Source: Cristatella mucedo
Lineage: Eukaryota; Bryozoa; Phylactolaemata; Cristatellidae
DNA length: 64,000 nucleotides
Assembly (NCBI GenBank): GCA_009760855.2
Contig: WPIO01000245.1
Coordinates: forward strand, 62,001 to 126,000
Direction: 5' to 3'
The stretch's first letter is position 1. Each line of letters starts with the position of its first letter. The notes beneath the pieces are model-generated. The model saw only the letters and a program-made list of their open reading frames with translations. It was not told the origin of the DNA and made no database searches. Made by a program: the position numbers and the translations under genes. Shown in pieces: positions 1 through 10,734 of the stretch.

Positions 1-197
1 CTAAAGTGTTAAGCTAATGTGCCTGTCCTCGTCTACCTCTGTAATGAAGAGGTTTTGCCGTCGATTCGAAAGATGCATCCTTCCGATTGTGCATCCAAAA
101 TAGCTTTGGCTATGGGCCCAAGGTGGACGATCGCTCCTCAGTTATTGTGGCTTTTCGGAGGGGCACATGGACAGAGACACTGAAGAGTTACACAAGG

Positions 198-350
198 TCA
201 CGGCCGCGATAGCCCAAAAGGTAAGTGCTCACGCTCATCACGACGGAGGTCGTGGGTTTTAATCGGGCAGTTGGTGATCCTTTATTGCCAACTTCACCAG
301 GTGTTGATAGCCGGTAAAGTTCTTCTGCCTCTATACAAATAAGGCTGTGA
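198..350 (+). mobile_element. tRNA-derived SINE, family S2 copy
   Basis: A tRNA-like head is followed by the S2 body, recognised by its match to 6880-7040: an internal 'gaggtcgtgggtt' box-B-like segment, then a 'ggtgatcctttat' block, a 'gatagccggtaaag' block and an 'aggctgtgaaatc' end. The copy is diverged (the box B is mutated), so it is old. It is non-coding and depends on a LINE for transposition. Confidence 0.6.
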
Positions 351-1045
351 AATCAACTATTTTTATCAATATTTTTAAGGAGGAGAAGCAAGCTTCCCGT
401 GCCGAGGAGCCAGCTAAATACGGTGCAGATGGCTAATATGTCCGCAGACTTGAATACTGCCATCTGTTTCGTGTTTGCACCGTCGCTACTCTTGCCTGCT
501 GATGAAAAATTTCTTCGATGCTGCATCCATTTGCACAAATTTGAATTTACTCATATGGCTATATTATCGGCTTTGTGTAAAATTTGCCATTATACTGGTT
601 GCTTCCTTGCAGTTAAAGGTAAAGATTAGCAGATCCGATAACCCCATTTGTATAGCATCAGAATAGCTTGAGCATCTATCACCTCACTAGTGCAGAAGGC
701 ACTACAAACTGTCTGCTTCTGGACTCAGTTGTTTCCAGATTCACTTCTGAGTTTTCCCCCTCTTATTCGTTGGACTCTTCCAGCGATGAACATCATTATT
801 TGACGGAATTGCTAGGGCTACCTGATTTATATTTGTATGTGACTGTTCACTTGCTTTGATCAAATCCCATTGGCATTCAGCTACCCATAATCAGCTCGTG
901 AGGCCGAATCGAAAAATCTTGTGTTTCAAACATTAGAATATTGCTTTGTATTGTTCCACATCCTAAATCTGACTGATTGTTCAGCAAACCAGTTGCTTAG
1001 TTGCCACGTTATTCACGCATGCAGTGGCGTTGTAGGTGCTTCCAG
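351..1045. other. Unassigned, probably intron of the gene ending at 1243
   Basis: No repeat family in the window matches this stretch and no convincing exon was seen. A pyrimidine-rich tract ending in an acceptor-like 'ccttgcag' lies near 612 but opens onto a very short frame. The segment probably belongs to the last intron upstream of the exon at about 1046, though this is inferred only from position. Confidence 0.35.
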
Positions 1046-1243
1046 AAAACCCAGTGCCCGAATCCCACATTCAGTGCAGCAGTCGGTGGTTCGACGGCAC
1101 AGCTGAATGCCCAGCTTAACAATGCACCGGCCTCCTATGAAGGTGCAGTTCTCCAGATTAAATCAGGCTCTTACGACTATATGTGCACGAGAAATAACAA
1201 TTTCAGCAATCGCAGCCAAAAAGGAACAATCGTCGTCAACTGA
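1046..1243 (+). CDS. Terminal coding exon of a secreted-protein-like gene (possibly DD3-3-like)
   Basis: An open frame runs to a TGA at 1241-1243. The acceptor is uncertain, because AG dinucleotides at 1023-1024, 1034-1035 and 1044-1045 all keep the same frame open. The peptide contains '[16 protein letters not shown]' followed by '[16 protein letters not shown]' and ends soon after with VVN. The Asn-rich [11 protein letters not shown] segment looks strongly conserved. From memory, unverified, it matches the C-terminal part of eukaryotic secreted proteins annotated as DD3-3-like. Balanced codon use, a peptide unlike any transposon frame here and a downstream poly(A) signal support a real host exon. 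Upstream exons are not in the window or not recognisable. If the family call is wrong, it remains a likely terminal exon of an unknown gene. Confidence 0.55.
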   Translation, partial: KTQCPNPTFSAAVGGSTAQLNAQLNNAPASYEGAVLQIKSGSYDYMCTRNNNFSNRSQKGTIVVN

Positions 1244-1916
1244 GCACCTCATAAATTACTAGCATCAAAGCACTGTGCTGTCGAATCAAAGAGGTGCTGC
1301 TCAATAATCAGAGCCAATATTCACTGGACCATGTCAATCCAATCACAGCTGCTGCTCGATGATGGGCACTTGCACTCTATTTATATTTTAGATAGCTTTA
1401 CACCTTGCGCGAATGACGTTTTGAGCTCTATACACACCAATCAACGATTTAGATTTGGACTGGAAACATGCAGTCTTGCACTTATATGCTCGCGATGGAT
1501 AGGCCCAGTGTGGACGAAAAGGTTGCGGCCATAGCTTATAATTCATCCGGCTTTAGTCTAACTACGCAGCTTTATTAAACATGTATCATGTTAATATAAT
1601 AAAGCTCTCTATACAAACAGTTTGGTTTACTTGATCAGGTCCCTAAGATCAGAAACCTTTTAAGTCAATGCATTTCATGTTATATTTATGGTCAGAAATG
1701 CTTCTTGGTCCCAGTTTGTTTGAAATGCTGGTCCAACTACTGCTAAGGGGCTGATCACAGATGCCCATCATCGCCTCCCTTCCATTTGCTGATGTAGTGG
1801 CACTATGCACATTAGGTATATAGCTTACTTGTTTTAACCTTCCTAGGGCATCTTGAATTGCATGAAGCCATTTTCACCGAATTCCCTCATGCCGATGGAT
1901 GTACTGTAAAGTGATG
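1244..1916 (+). other. Probable 3'UTR with poly(A) signal, then unassigned DNA
   Basis: An AATAAAG hexamer lies at about 1598-1604, some 355 nt after the stop codon at 1241, a plausible cleavage signal for the exon above. The 300 nt after that show no feature I recognise before the family A LINE begins. Confidence 0.4.
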
Positions 1917-2474
1917 CCTGCTTTCAGCTACATTAGATTGCTTAAATTTGGGCTTGCTTAGACAGGAATACTACATCTAAATAGATCCATGCATTTGTAA
2001 CTTCCCATCTCGACCTCTGTTACTCACTGCATGCTGGTCTTCTGGTCTTTGCAATCAGTTGGTTACAGTTCCTGCAAAACTTGACAGCTGGGTTGTCTGT
2101 TGTGAGCATTGCAGTTACCACACAGACCACTTCTCGCCGACCTGCGCTGTCTCTCAGTCATGCACTGCATCGAATTCAATGTTCTGTCACTCACTATTTA
2201 GGTCCTTTTATTATTCAACTGTATTCTGCCTATCAGCTCTACTCCATCACCAGGCTAGGCATCGTACTATCTGGTTTTCTAAATCAAACCGTTCAGCTAC
2301 ATTATATATGAGCCTCAAATCCATAGCAGACTGTGCCATTAGTTCCTATGCTCCCAAAGCCTCAGGCTGACTCCCGACTGACATGACGACATCTCCCGAC
2401 TTGAAGAAATGTAAAAAAGCAAAAAACGTACCTATTCTACTTCATTTAGATGGTTCTTGTGATTCGTCCTTTAA
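1917..2474 (+). mobile_element. LINE family A fragment (L2-like), C-terminal ORF2 region
   Basis: It matches family A from the segment encoding 'YFQLHNIAKIRACLD' through the C-terminal region (Ser-Tyr-Ala-Pro-Lys-Ala) to near the ORF end. Many frameshifts and stops are present, so it is an old copy. It lacks the 3'UTR and abuts a family A copy in the opposite orientation, forming a tail-to-tail pair. Confidence 0.75.
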
Positions 2475-3662
2475 TAATAGTATTAACACGTTTGATATAT
2501 AGCTCTCACAGAACTTGATCTCTTTTTTGGCTCTTTACATTTGGTGCAAATGATGCATGATGGAATGATTAGTATTAGCATACTCCATAACAATAAGCAT
2601 AACATCATTAGGGGTGATAGGCACGGGTCAACATGCACGTATGGTTAGTGGCAGCATGCACAGTGTCAGCACTCATAAGCACATGGAAGTCTAATCACAG
2701 GGACCCACTAAATGCTATAGTCGATAGATGTGTTGTAAGTTTCTTTTTAAATGTGGTCAAGTCAGGAGATGTCGTGACACAAGATAGAAGTAAGTTCTCA
2801 GCTTATCGACTATAAAAACTGCAAGAATGGTCTCCAAAGGATTTGAGATTTGTACAAGGTATAGGCGAACGATCAGATTTTGAAAAGCTGATGGTACGGT
2901 GCTTAGCTTGGTGGGGGTATTAGATCTTAGATTCATGCTAGAGCTAAATACTTAAAGAACCTAAAAGTGAGTGCCACAACCTTAAAGTCAATGCATACTT
3001 GACTGGGATTCATTGAAGGACCGCAATAAGTAGTGTAGTACAGACAAGCCTAACTGCAGACTTTTGCACCAGCTGCAATCGCCTGATCGCACATGCTGGT
3101 AGGCCAGTAAGCAGTGAGTTGCAGAAGTCGAGACAGGATGTCACAAATGCATGGACCAACTTAGATGTGGCATCTTTTTCTAAACAATCCCGCATTTGAG
3201 CAATGTTATGAAGCTGAAAATAGGCAGATTTGAATGTGGAGCTGAAATGGTCGTCTAACGAGAGGTTGCTTTGGAATATGACACCTAGATTTTGAGCTGA
3301 TTCAACTGGAGATATGCTGGCAGAGCCAATTTCGAGAGTCAGCCTTTCCAATCTCTGGATCACACTGGGCTTGCCCATAACTAGTAAGTTAGTTTTATCA
3401 TCGTTAAGTTTTAGAAAATTTGCTGCCATCCATGTGTGGATGTCATCAATGCATGCAGCTAGTGAGTTTAGAGAATTTGAGGTGCTCGAAGGCTGGGAGG
3501 GATCAAAGCAAAGGTACAACTGAGTGTCATCCGCATAGAAGTGAAAGCCTAGATTGTGATTGGCAATCACATCAGCAAGAGGCAGAGTATAAACCGTGAA
3601 AAGAACCGGACTTAGCACTGAGCCCTGAGGTACTCCATATTTCAGAGGTACTTCAGATGATC
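2475..3662 (-). mobile_element. LINE family A copy, RT to 3' end, degraded
   Basis: Read on the minus strand, it begins inside the RT at the segment before GVPQGS (about 3660). It continues through FHFYADDTQLYLCF (about 3545) and the C-terminal region and ends with the 3'UTR hairpin near 2495-2545. A clean 202-residue frame remains at 3010-3618, with frameshifts downstream. Element type: L2-clade non-LTR retrotransposon; the RT would perform target-primed reverse transcription. The catalytic YADD is intact, but the ORF as a whole is broken. Confidence 0.85.
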
Positions 3663-4223
3663 CAATGCAGCCACCGACTTGGCAGACCCAGCCTGATGGG
3701 ATAGGCTTTTATATATCTATAGGCAGGTACTTTGTATGCATTCGGGTAAAAAAAGACATGCTTTAAACAGGTCTTAGCTGCATCCTTTCCGGTTTCGATG
3801 TTAGCGAGATCTTTGATTTTCGGAGGAGATTGTTGCAACGGAAATGAAATTCTAGTTACTCTGGTTTCGGAAGGCGAGAAAGCCTAATAAAAGCTCACTT
3901 TGGAAGTAGACGCCTAGATTTCGTGCAGATTCAACTGTAAATATGCAGGCAGAGCCAATGGTGAGCGTTACCCTTTCAAGTTTTTTAATCAAACTTAGTT
4001 TGTCCATTGCTAGTAAGTTGGCTGTGTCAATATTCAATTAAAAAAAGTTTGATTTCACCAATGTGCAAACGTCCTCATGCATGCTGCAAAGGAGTTGAGA
4101 GAATTCATTATGCTCGAGGGCTGGGAGAGATCAAAGCTAACATACAAGTGAATGTCATCTGCTTAGAAGTGAAAGCCTAAATTTTGCTTGCCAATCGCAT
4201 CGACAAGAAGGAGAGTATGAACC

Positions 4224-4781
4224 CAAGCGTAGACGGAGCTTCTGGCATTTGATATTTTTAGCTGAGCGTCACCTAGCCTAGAGGCCAGCCCCGGAGGGGC
4301 AAAGTCCGAGGTCCGCTCCCAGAGAGCCGAGGACCAGAACTTAAGACAGCTAGGTGTCTTTCGGCGAAAGCTCTCGAGTGGTACGGAGGTTTACTGCCAA
4401 AATCAGCTAGTAAGATCCAGAACGTCGTACGCTTGTACTCTACGAACGGAGCGGGTGCAAAGGTAGGACTCCGGAGGCGACGAAGCCACTGAAAAGTTCG
4501 TGAATGCTTGCAGTGCTATTTCGCGAGCCTTTAGATTTGCTGTATTAGGATTCCTCCCTGTAGAATGTCTTGTTGCCCTTTATGTAGTGCTTTCGTAGGT
4601 CTTTCAAAAGGTCTTGCAAAATGTTGTGTAGGGCTATAGGGTCGCTATAGGGGCACAATCAAATACATCGCGATCACCTTCACAATCACCTGGTTTCTAG
4701 GTGTGCCCCTATAGCGACCCAGACCTGGCCTCGTGGATTAGGGTAGCCCTAGCGGAAATAGGCTATTACTTCGTACACAAG
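4224..4781. mobile_element. Unknown ~558-bp insertion inside a family A LINE
   Basis: Family A sequence stops after 'agtatgaacc' (4215-4224) and resumes at 'gtggaaacc' (4781-4789), repeating the same stretch of the element, which looks like a degraded target-site duplication. The inserted DNA is more GC-rich than its host and carries no long ORF. It contains a perfect 19-bp inverted repeat (4639-4657 and 4702-4720). It does not match the A, B, S1 or S2 families. Possibly a non-autonomous DNA element or a SINE of another family. Confidence 0.5.
4639..4720. repeat. Perfect 19-bp inverted repeat with 44-bp loop
   Basis: The arm at 4639-4657 (gggtcgctataggggcaca) is the exact reverse complement of the arm at 4702-4720. 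The pairing ends cleanly on both sides. Such a hairpin in otherwise decayed DNA suggests a recent or structurally maintained feature of the insertion around it. Confidence 0.85.
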
Positions 4782-6230
4782 TGGAAACCGTCAAAATAAA
4801 ACGGCTAAGCACAGAGCCCTGAGGTACCATATACATAAGAGTGTCATCAAATGGTCTCAGTGCATTCACATCAATACTCCGGATTCTCACACTAGCGTAT
4901 AACCTATACTATTTTAATGCAATGCCAGTGATGCCCAGGCAAGACGAGATTCACTCAAGAAGGATTTGGTGATAGCTACTATCAAACGTTGCCGAAAGAT
5001 TGATTTTACCAAACAGAGATGCTCTACCCAAGTTGGCTTACCTGAGCAGGTCGTAGTATACCCAAAGCATTGCTGACTCTGTGGAGCCAGCAGCTCAAAA
5101 ACCAGACTGGGACTTACTAGCAAGGTTTGAAGTAGAGATTTATGAGTTTAAGGGTCTGCGACGAACTGTTTCAGTGTCCTTGAGGGAAACGGTAGAAGAT
5201 ACACTGGCGGAAGTTGCTCAAACTCGCTTGGTCTGGTGCAGCTCTCTTGAGTAGTGGCCTGACTACAGGTTTTGAATGGCGCTGGGACATGTCCTGAGGT
5301 TGATGACATATTTATGCTGCTAGTTTTATCGCGACAGATGCAGATCATTGCATTGTAGAAGGAGGAAACTGGGAATAGTGTCTAAAGAGTTTTTTTCTTC
5401 AATTGGGATATGAGCTTCAGCACGGGGCTATTAGTGGCTTCCTTGAATGTAAACATTGAGGTGTTACATGTCATCGAGTGTCAGGATACAAGGATGTCAG
5501 CTTCCACCCTAGGGATGGACTATGATCGTGTCCATATTTTCGAAAAACAAGCTATATAGCGCTCAGATAGATCTCTGCAGAGATCACAAGGTAATTAGCT
5601 AGCGCACAGGAGCCGTTAAGGAGATGGCTGATCATTGACATCAGCATTGACTAGGATCGATTCGCACCATCTCTTAGTATTCCTCGAACGCCTGCTGACC
5701 GACGGTCAGTCCTGATCTCTGTATTCTCTTTCAAGCTTGCCTTAGCAGACCTAGATAGTTTAATGTCTATAATAATTCACAGGCCTTCTAGGCGAATGCA
5801 AACAGTGGACTTTATCGGTTGCGCAAACTCGTCTATAATATTAACTAGTGTCGTGTTATAACAATCTAATAATGACAACAGGTCAGGAATGGGGTTAAGC
5901 AAGGCGACGAAGCTGGTATTCTCGCACCAAAACCATCGACGTCAAGGGTATTGAGGTTTCGTGGTTTGCAGGTGATTTGACACGAGAAAGAGAGCACACA
6001 TTGTAGAATGAATGAGATTTGCATATGGGAAGATCAGCAACATAGGGTAATCATTTGGTGATGGTAACGGGCAATTGTAGGACTAGATTTTGTCGGATGT
6101 GTAACCCTCGACGTAAGTAGAGCCACATACGTGAGCCAAAAAAGGCAGAGTCAGACAGTGTACACATTTCAGTGCTGAAGACGCCAGATAAGTTATAAAA
6201 ATGAGCACTGAAGCCAACCATAACGAGAAA

Positions 6231-6877
6231 TTATCGATTTATTGCATACAAAATCAAAATGACATCAGAGAGACCCAAGAAAAAGGATGGCTAGGTACCT
6301 AATGGACGATAGACAACTGCTGCCTCCTGTCGTGATAAATTATTTCACTTATGCTGATCCAATGTCATACTTATACCCTAGAATTGTATGTGCAGCAAAA
6401 GACAAGCAGCTGCATCAGCTTATTTATGCCCCTCCCCCTTCCTGCACCTTAAACGTCCTCAACTACCTTGACACATAATAGTGCTGACATACTCACACGA
6501 ATGGTAGACAAATTTCGACAGTTTATATTGCGACAAACCAACTTACAAGTTAGGGAAAAACTTGAGCTGCGGATGAGATTGAAAAAAGTAGCTCGCCTCA
6601 TTTTCTCGGCCAGCGTTTCTCCTGAAGCATACGCTCTCTGACCTTTGCACATAGGTCCAAAGTGCCCTTTCACAGCTCGGCCACAATAGCTGCACAGTCA
6701 AGTCGGAGTACCCCCAGCTCGGTAAATTGCAAATATTTAGATGCACTTTGGCACGGATACCAAAACCAAGTTAGTCCTTGCATTCTGGACATTCCTTGGT
6801 AACCGATGTAACTCCCTACTTGCACGTCTTCCATATTGGGCGGTAAGATATTTATTTTGCCGTGATGGCACACTTGG
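6231..6877. other. Unassigned
   Basis: No exon with convincing splice sites and no match to the repeat families of this window. Short open frames exist on both strands but show no recognisable motif. Confidence 0.4.
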
Positions 6878-7040
6878 TGATCACGTGACTTGGTAATGCT
6901 GTTGCTTTTCACAACCTCCGTCTCGAGGTGGTGGGTTCGATTCCTGAAGTGGGCGATCCTTTATCGCGGCTGCAAGCAGCGGCGATAGCCGTAAAAGCTC
7001 TACTGTCGATATTCAAAAGAGGCTGTTTAATCATATAGTA
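6878..7040 (+). mobile_element. tRNA-derived SINE, family S2, best-preserved copy
   Basis: The tRNA-like head has a clear box B (gtgggttcgattcctg, about 6929-6944) and a weaker box A ('ttggtaatgctgttgc'). The body follows: 'gggcgatcctttatcgc', then an imperfect hairpin around 'gcaagcagcggc', 'gatagccgtaaaagctct' and an 'agaggctgtttaatcat' end. It would be transcribed by RNA polymerase III from the internal boxes. This copy is the reference for the other S2 calls. Confidence 0.75.
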
Positions 7041-7289
7041 AGAAAAGTGGCATAGAATTGTAAGCTAGTTGTTCCATTCGTGAGTCGTGAACTTGCCATA
7101 CACGTCGTTGACACGCCCATTCTCTGGTTCCTCATCATCAGCATATCAAATTTAAGATTTTGTGACTCACTTACACGTCGCCTCATTCTCTTGATCCAGC
7201 CTACCAATCTGGACTACTTCCAGCTCAATCTAGATATCTTAGCAAACGCTATTTCTACTTAATTCCATATACGTGAGTCGATAAAATAT

Positions 7290-7420
7290 ACTGGCTTACT
7301 TAACAGCTTCATTTACACAACGACAGAAGAGTCTTAACAGTTGTCACCATTGCTTGAGGAAGTAGGCAATAATAGAGAGCAAGACTCGAAACCGAGGCCT
7401 TGTTAGCAAAGGGTTAGCAC
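7290..7420 (-). mobile_element. SINE family S2, degraded copy
   Basis: In reverse orientation it shows the S2 blocks in order: 'taacagc...tc', 'cgacagaagagtctta', 'caccattgcttg', and a box-B remnant 'caagactcgaaaccgagg'. The box B has decayed, so the copy is probably silent. Confidence 0.55.
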
Positions 7421-7919
7421 CTTTCCCCATATTTTAAGAACCAGGAGCTAAATACTACTCTAACTCTTTGAAACATACCCTCGCGTTCGCCTTCTTTGAA
7501 AGTGAAGAGCTCACAACCCACTGAGGTCACGATGTCTTTCGACTTATCGTCATTTCGAAAGATTAAAACGCCTCTATCGCAGAGCATTTTCCGGGTTAGC
7601 GTTAATATGGTTTTTTTCAATCATGCATGCTGACAGTGTGCATGCTACCACTAATCATATTAACATGCTTCCATTCCAGGGCGGATAATTGGCGCCGAAA
7701 GTGAGTTAGTGGTATGAGACTGCTTTCAAAATATCATACTACAGTAGTTAAAATTAATTTTTCGTTTCCTGGATAACGTCTCCGTGCGTTCGCTCCTTGA
7801 TTTCTGTTGGATATACAGACCGTCCTTAGAGAAAATTTGTACATCTCACCTGGAGGAATTCCTTTAATACAAACGCTTTATTATTTCACGAACTGAGTTT
7901 TATGCAAGCAAAGTTTACT
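7421..7919. other. Unassigned
   Basis: Mixed composition with no recognised repeat or exon. One 68-codon minus-strand frame (7414-7620) has no recognisable motif and was not annotated as a gene. Confidence 0.35.
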
Positions 7920-8470
7920 GGCTCAGGGTTGCAATAATTTGATACGACCAGCCGGGGGTCACCCTACTCTTCTTAGCCTTCCGTTCGGCTTGAGGCCAGA
8001 TGGGCGATAAGACGAGCATTAATCTGAGCATTCATCTGTGGAGAAGATGCTCACGAATTAAAATGTGGAATCCCCTACCAAATGTCTCGATCACTCACTA
8101 TATACACCCTGAAAGATGGACCGCCGGAGTTCCTTGACAAATCGTCCAAAACTGAATGCCAAGAGGGCCAACCCCCAGTTCCGTGGTAGCTAAGCTTGTT
8201 CTGAGCCCGTTCCTCTTGTGGTTCGGCATACAGAATGCTGGCCCAGAACAACGCCAACGGTTTATTGTACAAGGCACGGAGCAGCAAGACTCACGACTGC
8301 CTTCGACCCCTTCTCACACTCTAGTCTCCCCTCCTCTACTCCTCCTGTTGACCCCGATGATTCATCGACGACCACAACTGTGCAGCAGCCGATCCTGATA
8401 ACACAAAGGACAGGGAGTCCACCCCTAAGAGGGCAGCCAGGAAGTCCCTTCCTGAGAGGGTAGCTGCGAT
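7920..8470. repeat. GC-richer block sharing a motif with 57555-57592
   Basis: Composition rises above that of the flanks. A segment at 7949-7987 (agccggggg..., accct, tagccttccgttc) matches 57555-57592 in content and order, pointing to a shared repeat family. Near 8410-8462 two similar ~25-bp units occur in tandem, each with 'gaagtccc' or 'gagtccac' followed by 'gagggcagc' or 'gagggtagc'. Open frames here look incidental. Confidence 0.35.
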
Positions 8471-8589
8471 CAATATCATCTATGTTCTACAGCCAGTTCT
8501 CTCTCTTAGGAACTCACCTCCAAACGTAGATTCTTACCAAAGCAAATTAAAAATTTGCCTAACGCTGCATGTTGCTCAGATCGATAATT

Positions 8590-9449
8590 TAATAATAATA
8601 ATAATAATAATAATTCACTTGATAAAGCGCCCACAGAGAACTTATTCTCTCTCTAGGCGCTTTACATTTGCTGTAAAGTGAAATGCAATTGAATGGTAAG
8701 TAAAATCATGCTTGATAAAAACAAACGAAATGAATAATATGGTTAGGGGTGACATGCACAGGGTCAGCATGCAAATGTGGTTGGTGGCAGCATGCACAGC
8801 GTCAGCACGCATAAGCACATCAAGGACGAATCACAGGGACCCACTAAATGCTGTCCTAAATAGGTGTGTTTTTAGGTTCCTTTTAAATGTGGTCAGGTCA
8901 GGGGATGTTCTGACGCAGGTCGGGAGGCAGTTCCAGGCTTTGGGAGCATATGAACTAAAAGCACGGTATCCAAAGGATTTAAGGTTTGTATGAGGTATTT
9001 CTAGACTGTTGGATTCCGAAGAGCGGGTGGTACGATGCTTAGCCTGATGGGGTAGTATATCTGACAGATAGGCTGGAGCCATAGAATGAAGAGACCTAAA
9101 AGTGAGGGACAAAACCTTAAAGTCAATCCGTAGCTTGACTGGTAGCCAGTGCAGGTCGGCGAGAAGTGGAGTAATGTGGCAACTTCGAAGCTCACGAGAG
9201 ACAAGCCTAGCTGCAGAGTTTTACACCAGCTGCAATCGCCTGATCGCACATGCTGGTAGGCCAGTAAGCAGCGAGTTGCAGAAGTCGAGACGGGATGTCA
9301 CGAATGCATGGACCAACTTGGACGTGGTATCCTTATCTAAACAAGCCCGAATTTTAGCAATGTTATGAAGCTGAAAATAGGCGGATTTGACTGTGGAGCT
9401 GATATGGTCGTCTAACGAGAGGTCGCTTTTGGAATATGACACCTAGATT
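8590..9449 (-). mobile_element. LINE family A copy, 3' 860 bp
   Basis: A (TAA)n run at 8590-8614 is the 3' tail on the minus strand. The 3'UTR hairpin follows, then the ORF2 C-terminus. The frame at 8831-9112 ends in SGSL-stop and carries 'LSDILPHQAKHRTTR' and 'SYAPKAWNCLP'. The 5' truncation is at about 9449, just after the SDLSLDDHISS segment. Relatively young: the C-terminal frame is only lightly damaged. Confidence 0.9.
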
Positions 9450-10440
9450 TAAATGCACCAGAGGCCAATTGGTAAGACAAATGAAGTTTTTATGTCGTCA
9501 AATGTCTTGACGCATGATGACAATAGGTTCCTAGCTTTGAGAGGATGGAAACTAAAGTTTTGGTCACCAAAAGATTTGAGATCGGTTTTTGAGAAATCTC
9601 TAAAATATTTTAGTTAGAAGAGCAGGTGATGCGATGGCCAAGCTCGTTGGGGAATACCTCATATTGGATCATGCTGGAGCATCAAAATGAAGGGATAAAC
9701 AAGTGAGTGCAAAACCCCTTAAATTCGATATGCTTTATGGAAAAAAGTGCCGGTGTCCGAAAGTAATTTAACTATTTATAATGTTTCAGATTTGTAAGCA
9801 TCAGATTGCATCGGCTGATAAAGTGCAGTAGTGAGTTTCAGAAGTTCAAACATGCTAGGAGCACCGTCAAGTGATTTGGTAGAGTTTCACATGCTGCAGG
9901 CATGGGAGAGATCAAAGCAACAATGCAGCTGTGAACAATTGATGTATAGGTGAAGACAGCCTAGCTTTGGCAATTGCGTCGGCAAGAGAGAGCATGTACC
10001 GGCAATACACAGACGACGTCAGAAGCGCTCAAGAAGGAACGGTAAAGAATTTTACAGATTAATAATAAATAGTAAAGAGACTTTGCCTAAGTTTTCATGG
10101 CTGAGGCGCTCGCTATGCACTTGAAGCAGCCCTGACTACGTGGAATTACTTTTTGTAAAGCCGGACTAGAAAAGACTTGCAAGATATTTTAGTTCCTTTT
10201 AGGAATTCACTGACATGGGACACCTCGTTCAAGTTTAGGTGTTTAGGAAGATCAGTAAGGGAACTGGCTGGAAGTCACTCAAGGTCTCTTATTTTTGTGT
10301 CCGCTTTGTTGATTACTGGCCTATCAACCAAACAGAACTGAAAGAAGCTGAGCTGCAGAGAAAATAACTCGGGCTCAAGACGTACGTATTGTGCTATTTA
10401 TGTGTGGCCGAAGCTGAAGCACGTCATACCAGTCGTCACA
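9450..10440 (-). mobile_element. Ancient LINE family A copy, highly diverged
   Basis: Weak but collinear matches to A: the 3'UTR/C-terminal region near 9540-9720, the 'gggagagatcaaagcaa' RT block near 9905, the equivalent of the RT segment 'aattgcgtcggcaagagag' near 9970, and the region before RT near 10250-10320. Many indels and stops. It adjoins a much younger A copy. Confidence 0.5.
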
Positions 10441-10467
10441 CCAGTCGTAGGCAGTGGGCATAATTCA

Positions 10468-10617
10468 TTTGTGTTTGTATTTGTATTTGTATTTGAATAG
10501 CGTCCTAAGAGAACTTGATCTCTATTCAGCAACTTCACATTAGCCACAGGGCATGAGCCCATGACTTCGGTTGGACCTTGGTCGGGGCGAGCACCTTAAC
10601 CACTGTGCCAATATTTG
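10468..10617 (-). mobile_element. SINE family S1 copy with (TTTGTA)n tail
   Basis: On the minus strand the tRNA-like head (box A near 'ttaaggtgctcg', box B near 'catgggctcatgcc') is followed by the S1 tail hairpin and a (TACAAA)n run at about 10472-10495. The box B region is slightly mutated relative to the GGGCTCGAGCCC of the other copies. Confidence 0.75.
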
Positions 10618-10734
10618 TACTACAGGATTCCAGTGATAGCAATCTTATTTAACTGGTTGTTAAGCTTCTTCGTAAGGTCACTGGTGGCGGAAAAGTAACA
10701 CAAGAAACCCTGAACGTTCTTTCGGCCAAAGTAG

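Larger units (their letters stand above)
3850..6230 (-). mobile_element. LINE family A copy, endonuclease to RT, split by an insertion
   Basis: A long but heavily decayed copy. On the minus strand the endonuclease segment lies near 6120-6205 and the linker near 5380-5850. The start of RT, equivalent to the 'SGHVPAPFK' peptide, lies near 5290, and the RT core runs from 5130 down to 3850. Homology was established against 10730-12110 and 25117-26345. A foreign block at 4224-4781 interrupts the RT. No frame is intact. Because it carries the endonuclease, it is among the longest A copies in the window. Confidence 0.75.

Noticed and set aside
3653-3838. 61-codon minus-strand frame between two LINE copies (PPKIKDLANIETGKD...)
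   Set aside because: Open and protein-like, but no acceptor or donor fits its edges and it has no recognisable motif.
6929-6944. Possible tRNA gene
   Set aside because: Only the box A and B regions resemble a tRNA. No acceptor stem can be formed, and the body matches the S2 SINE.
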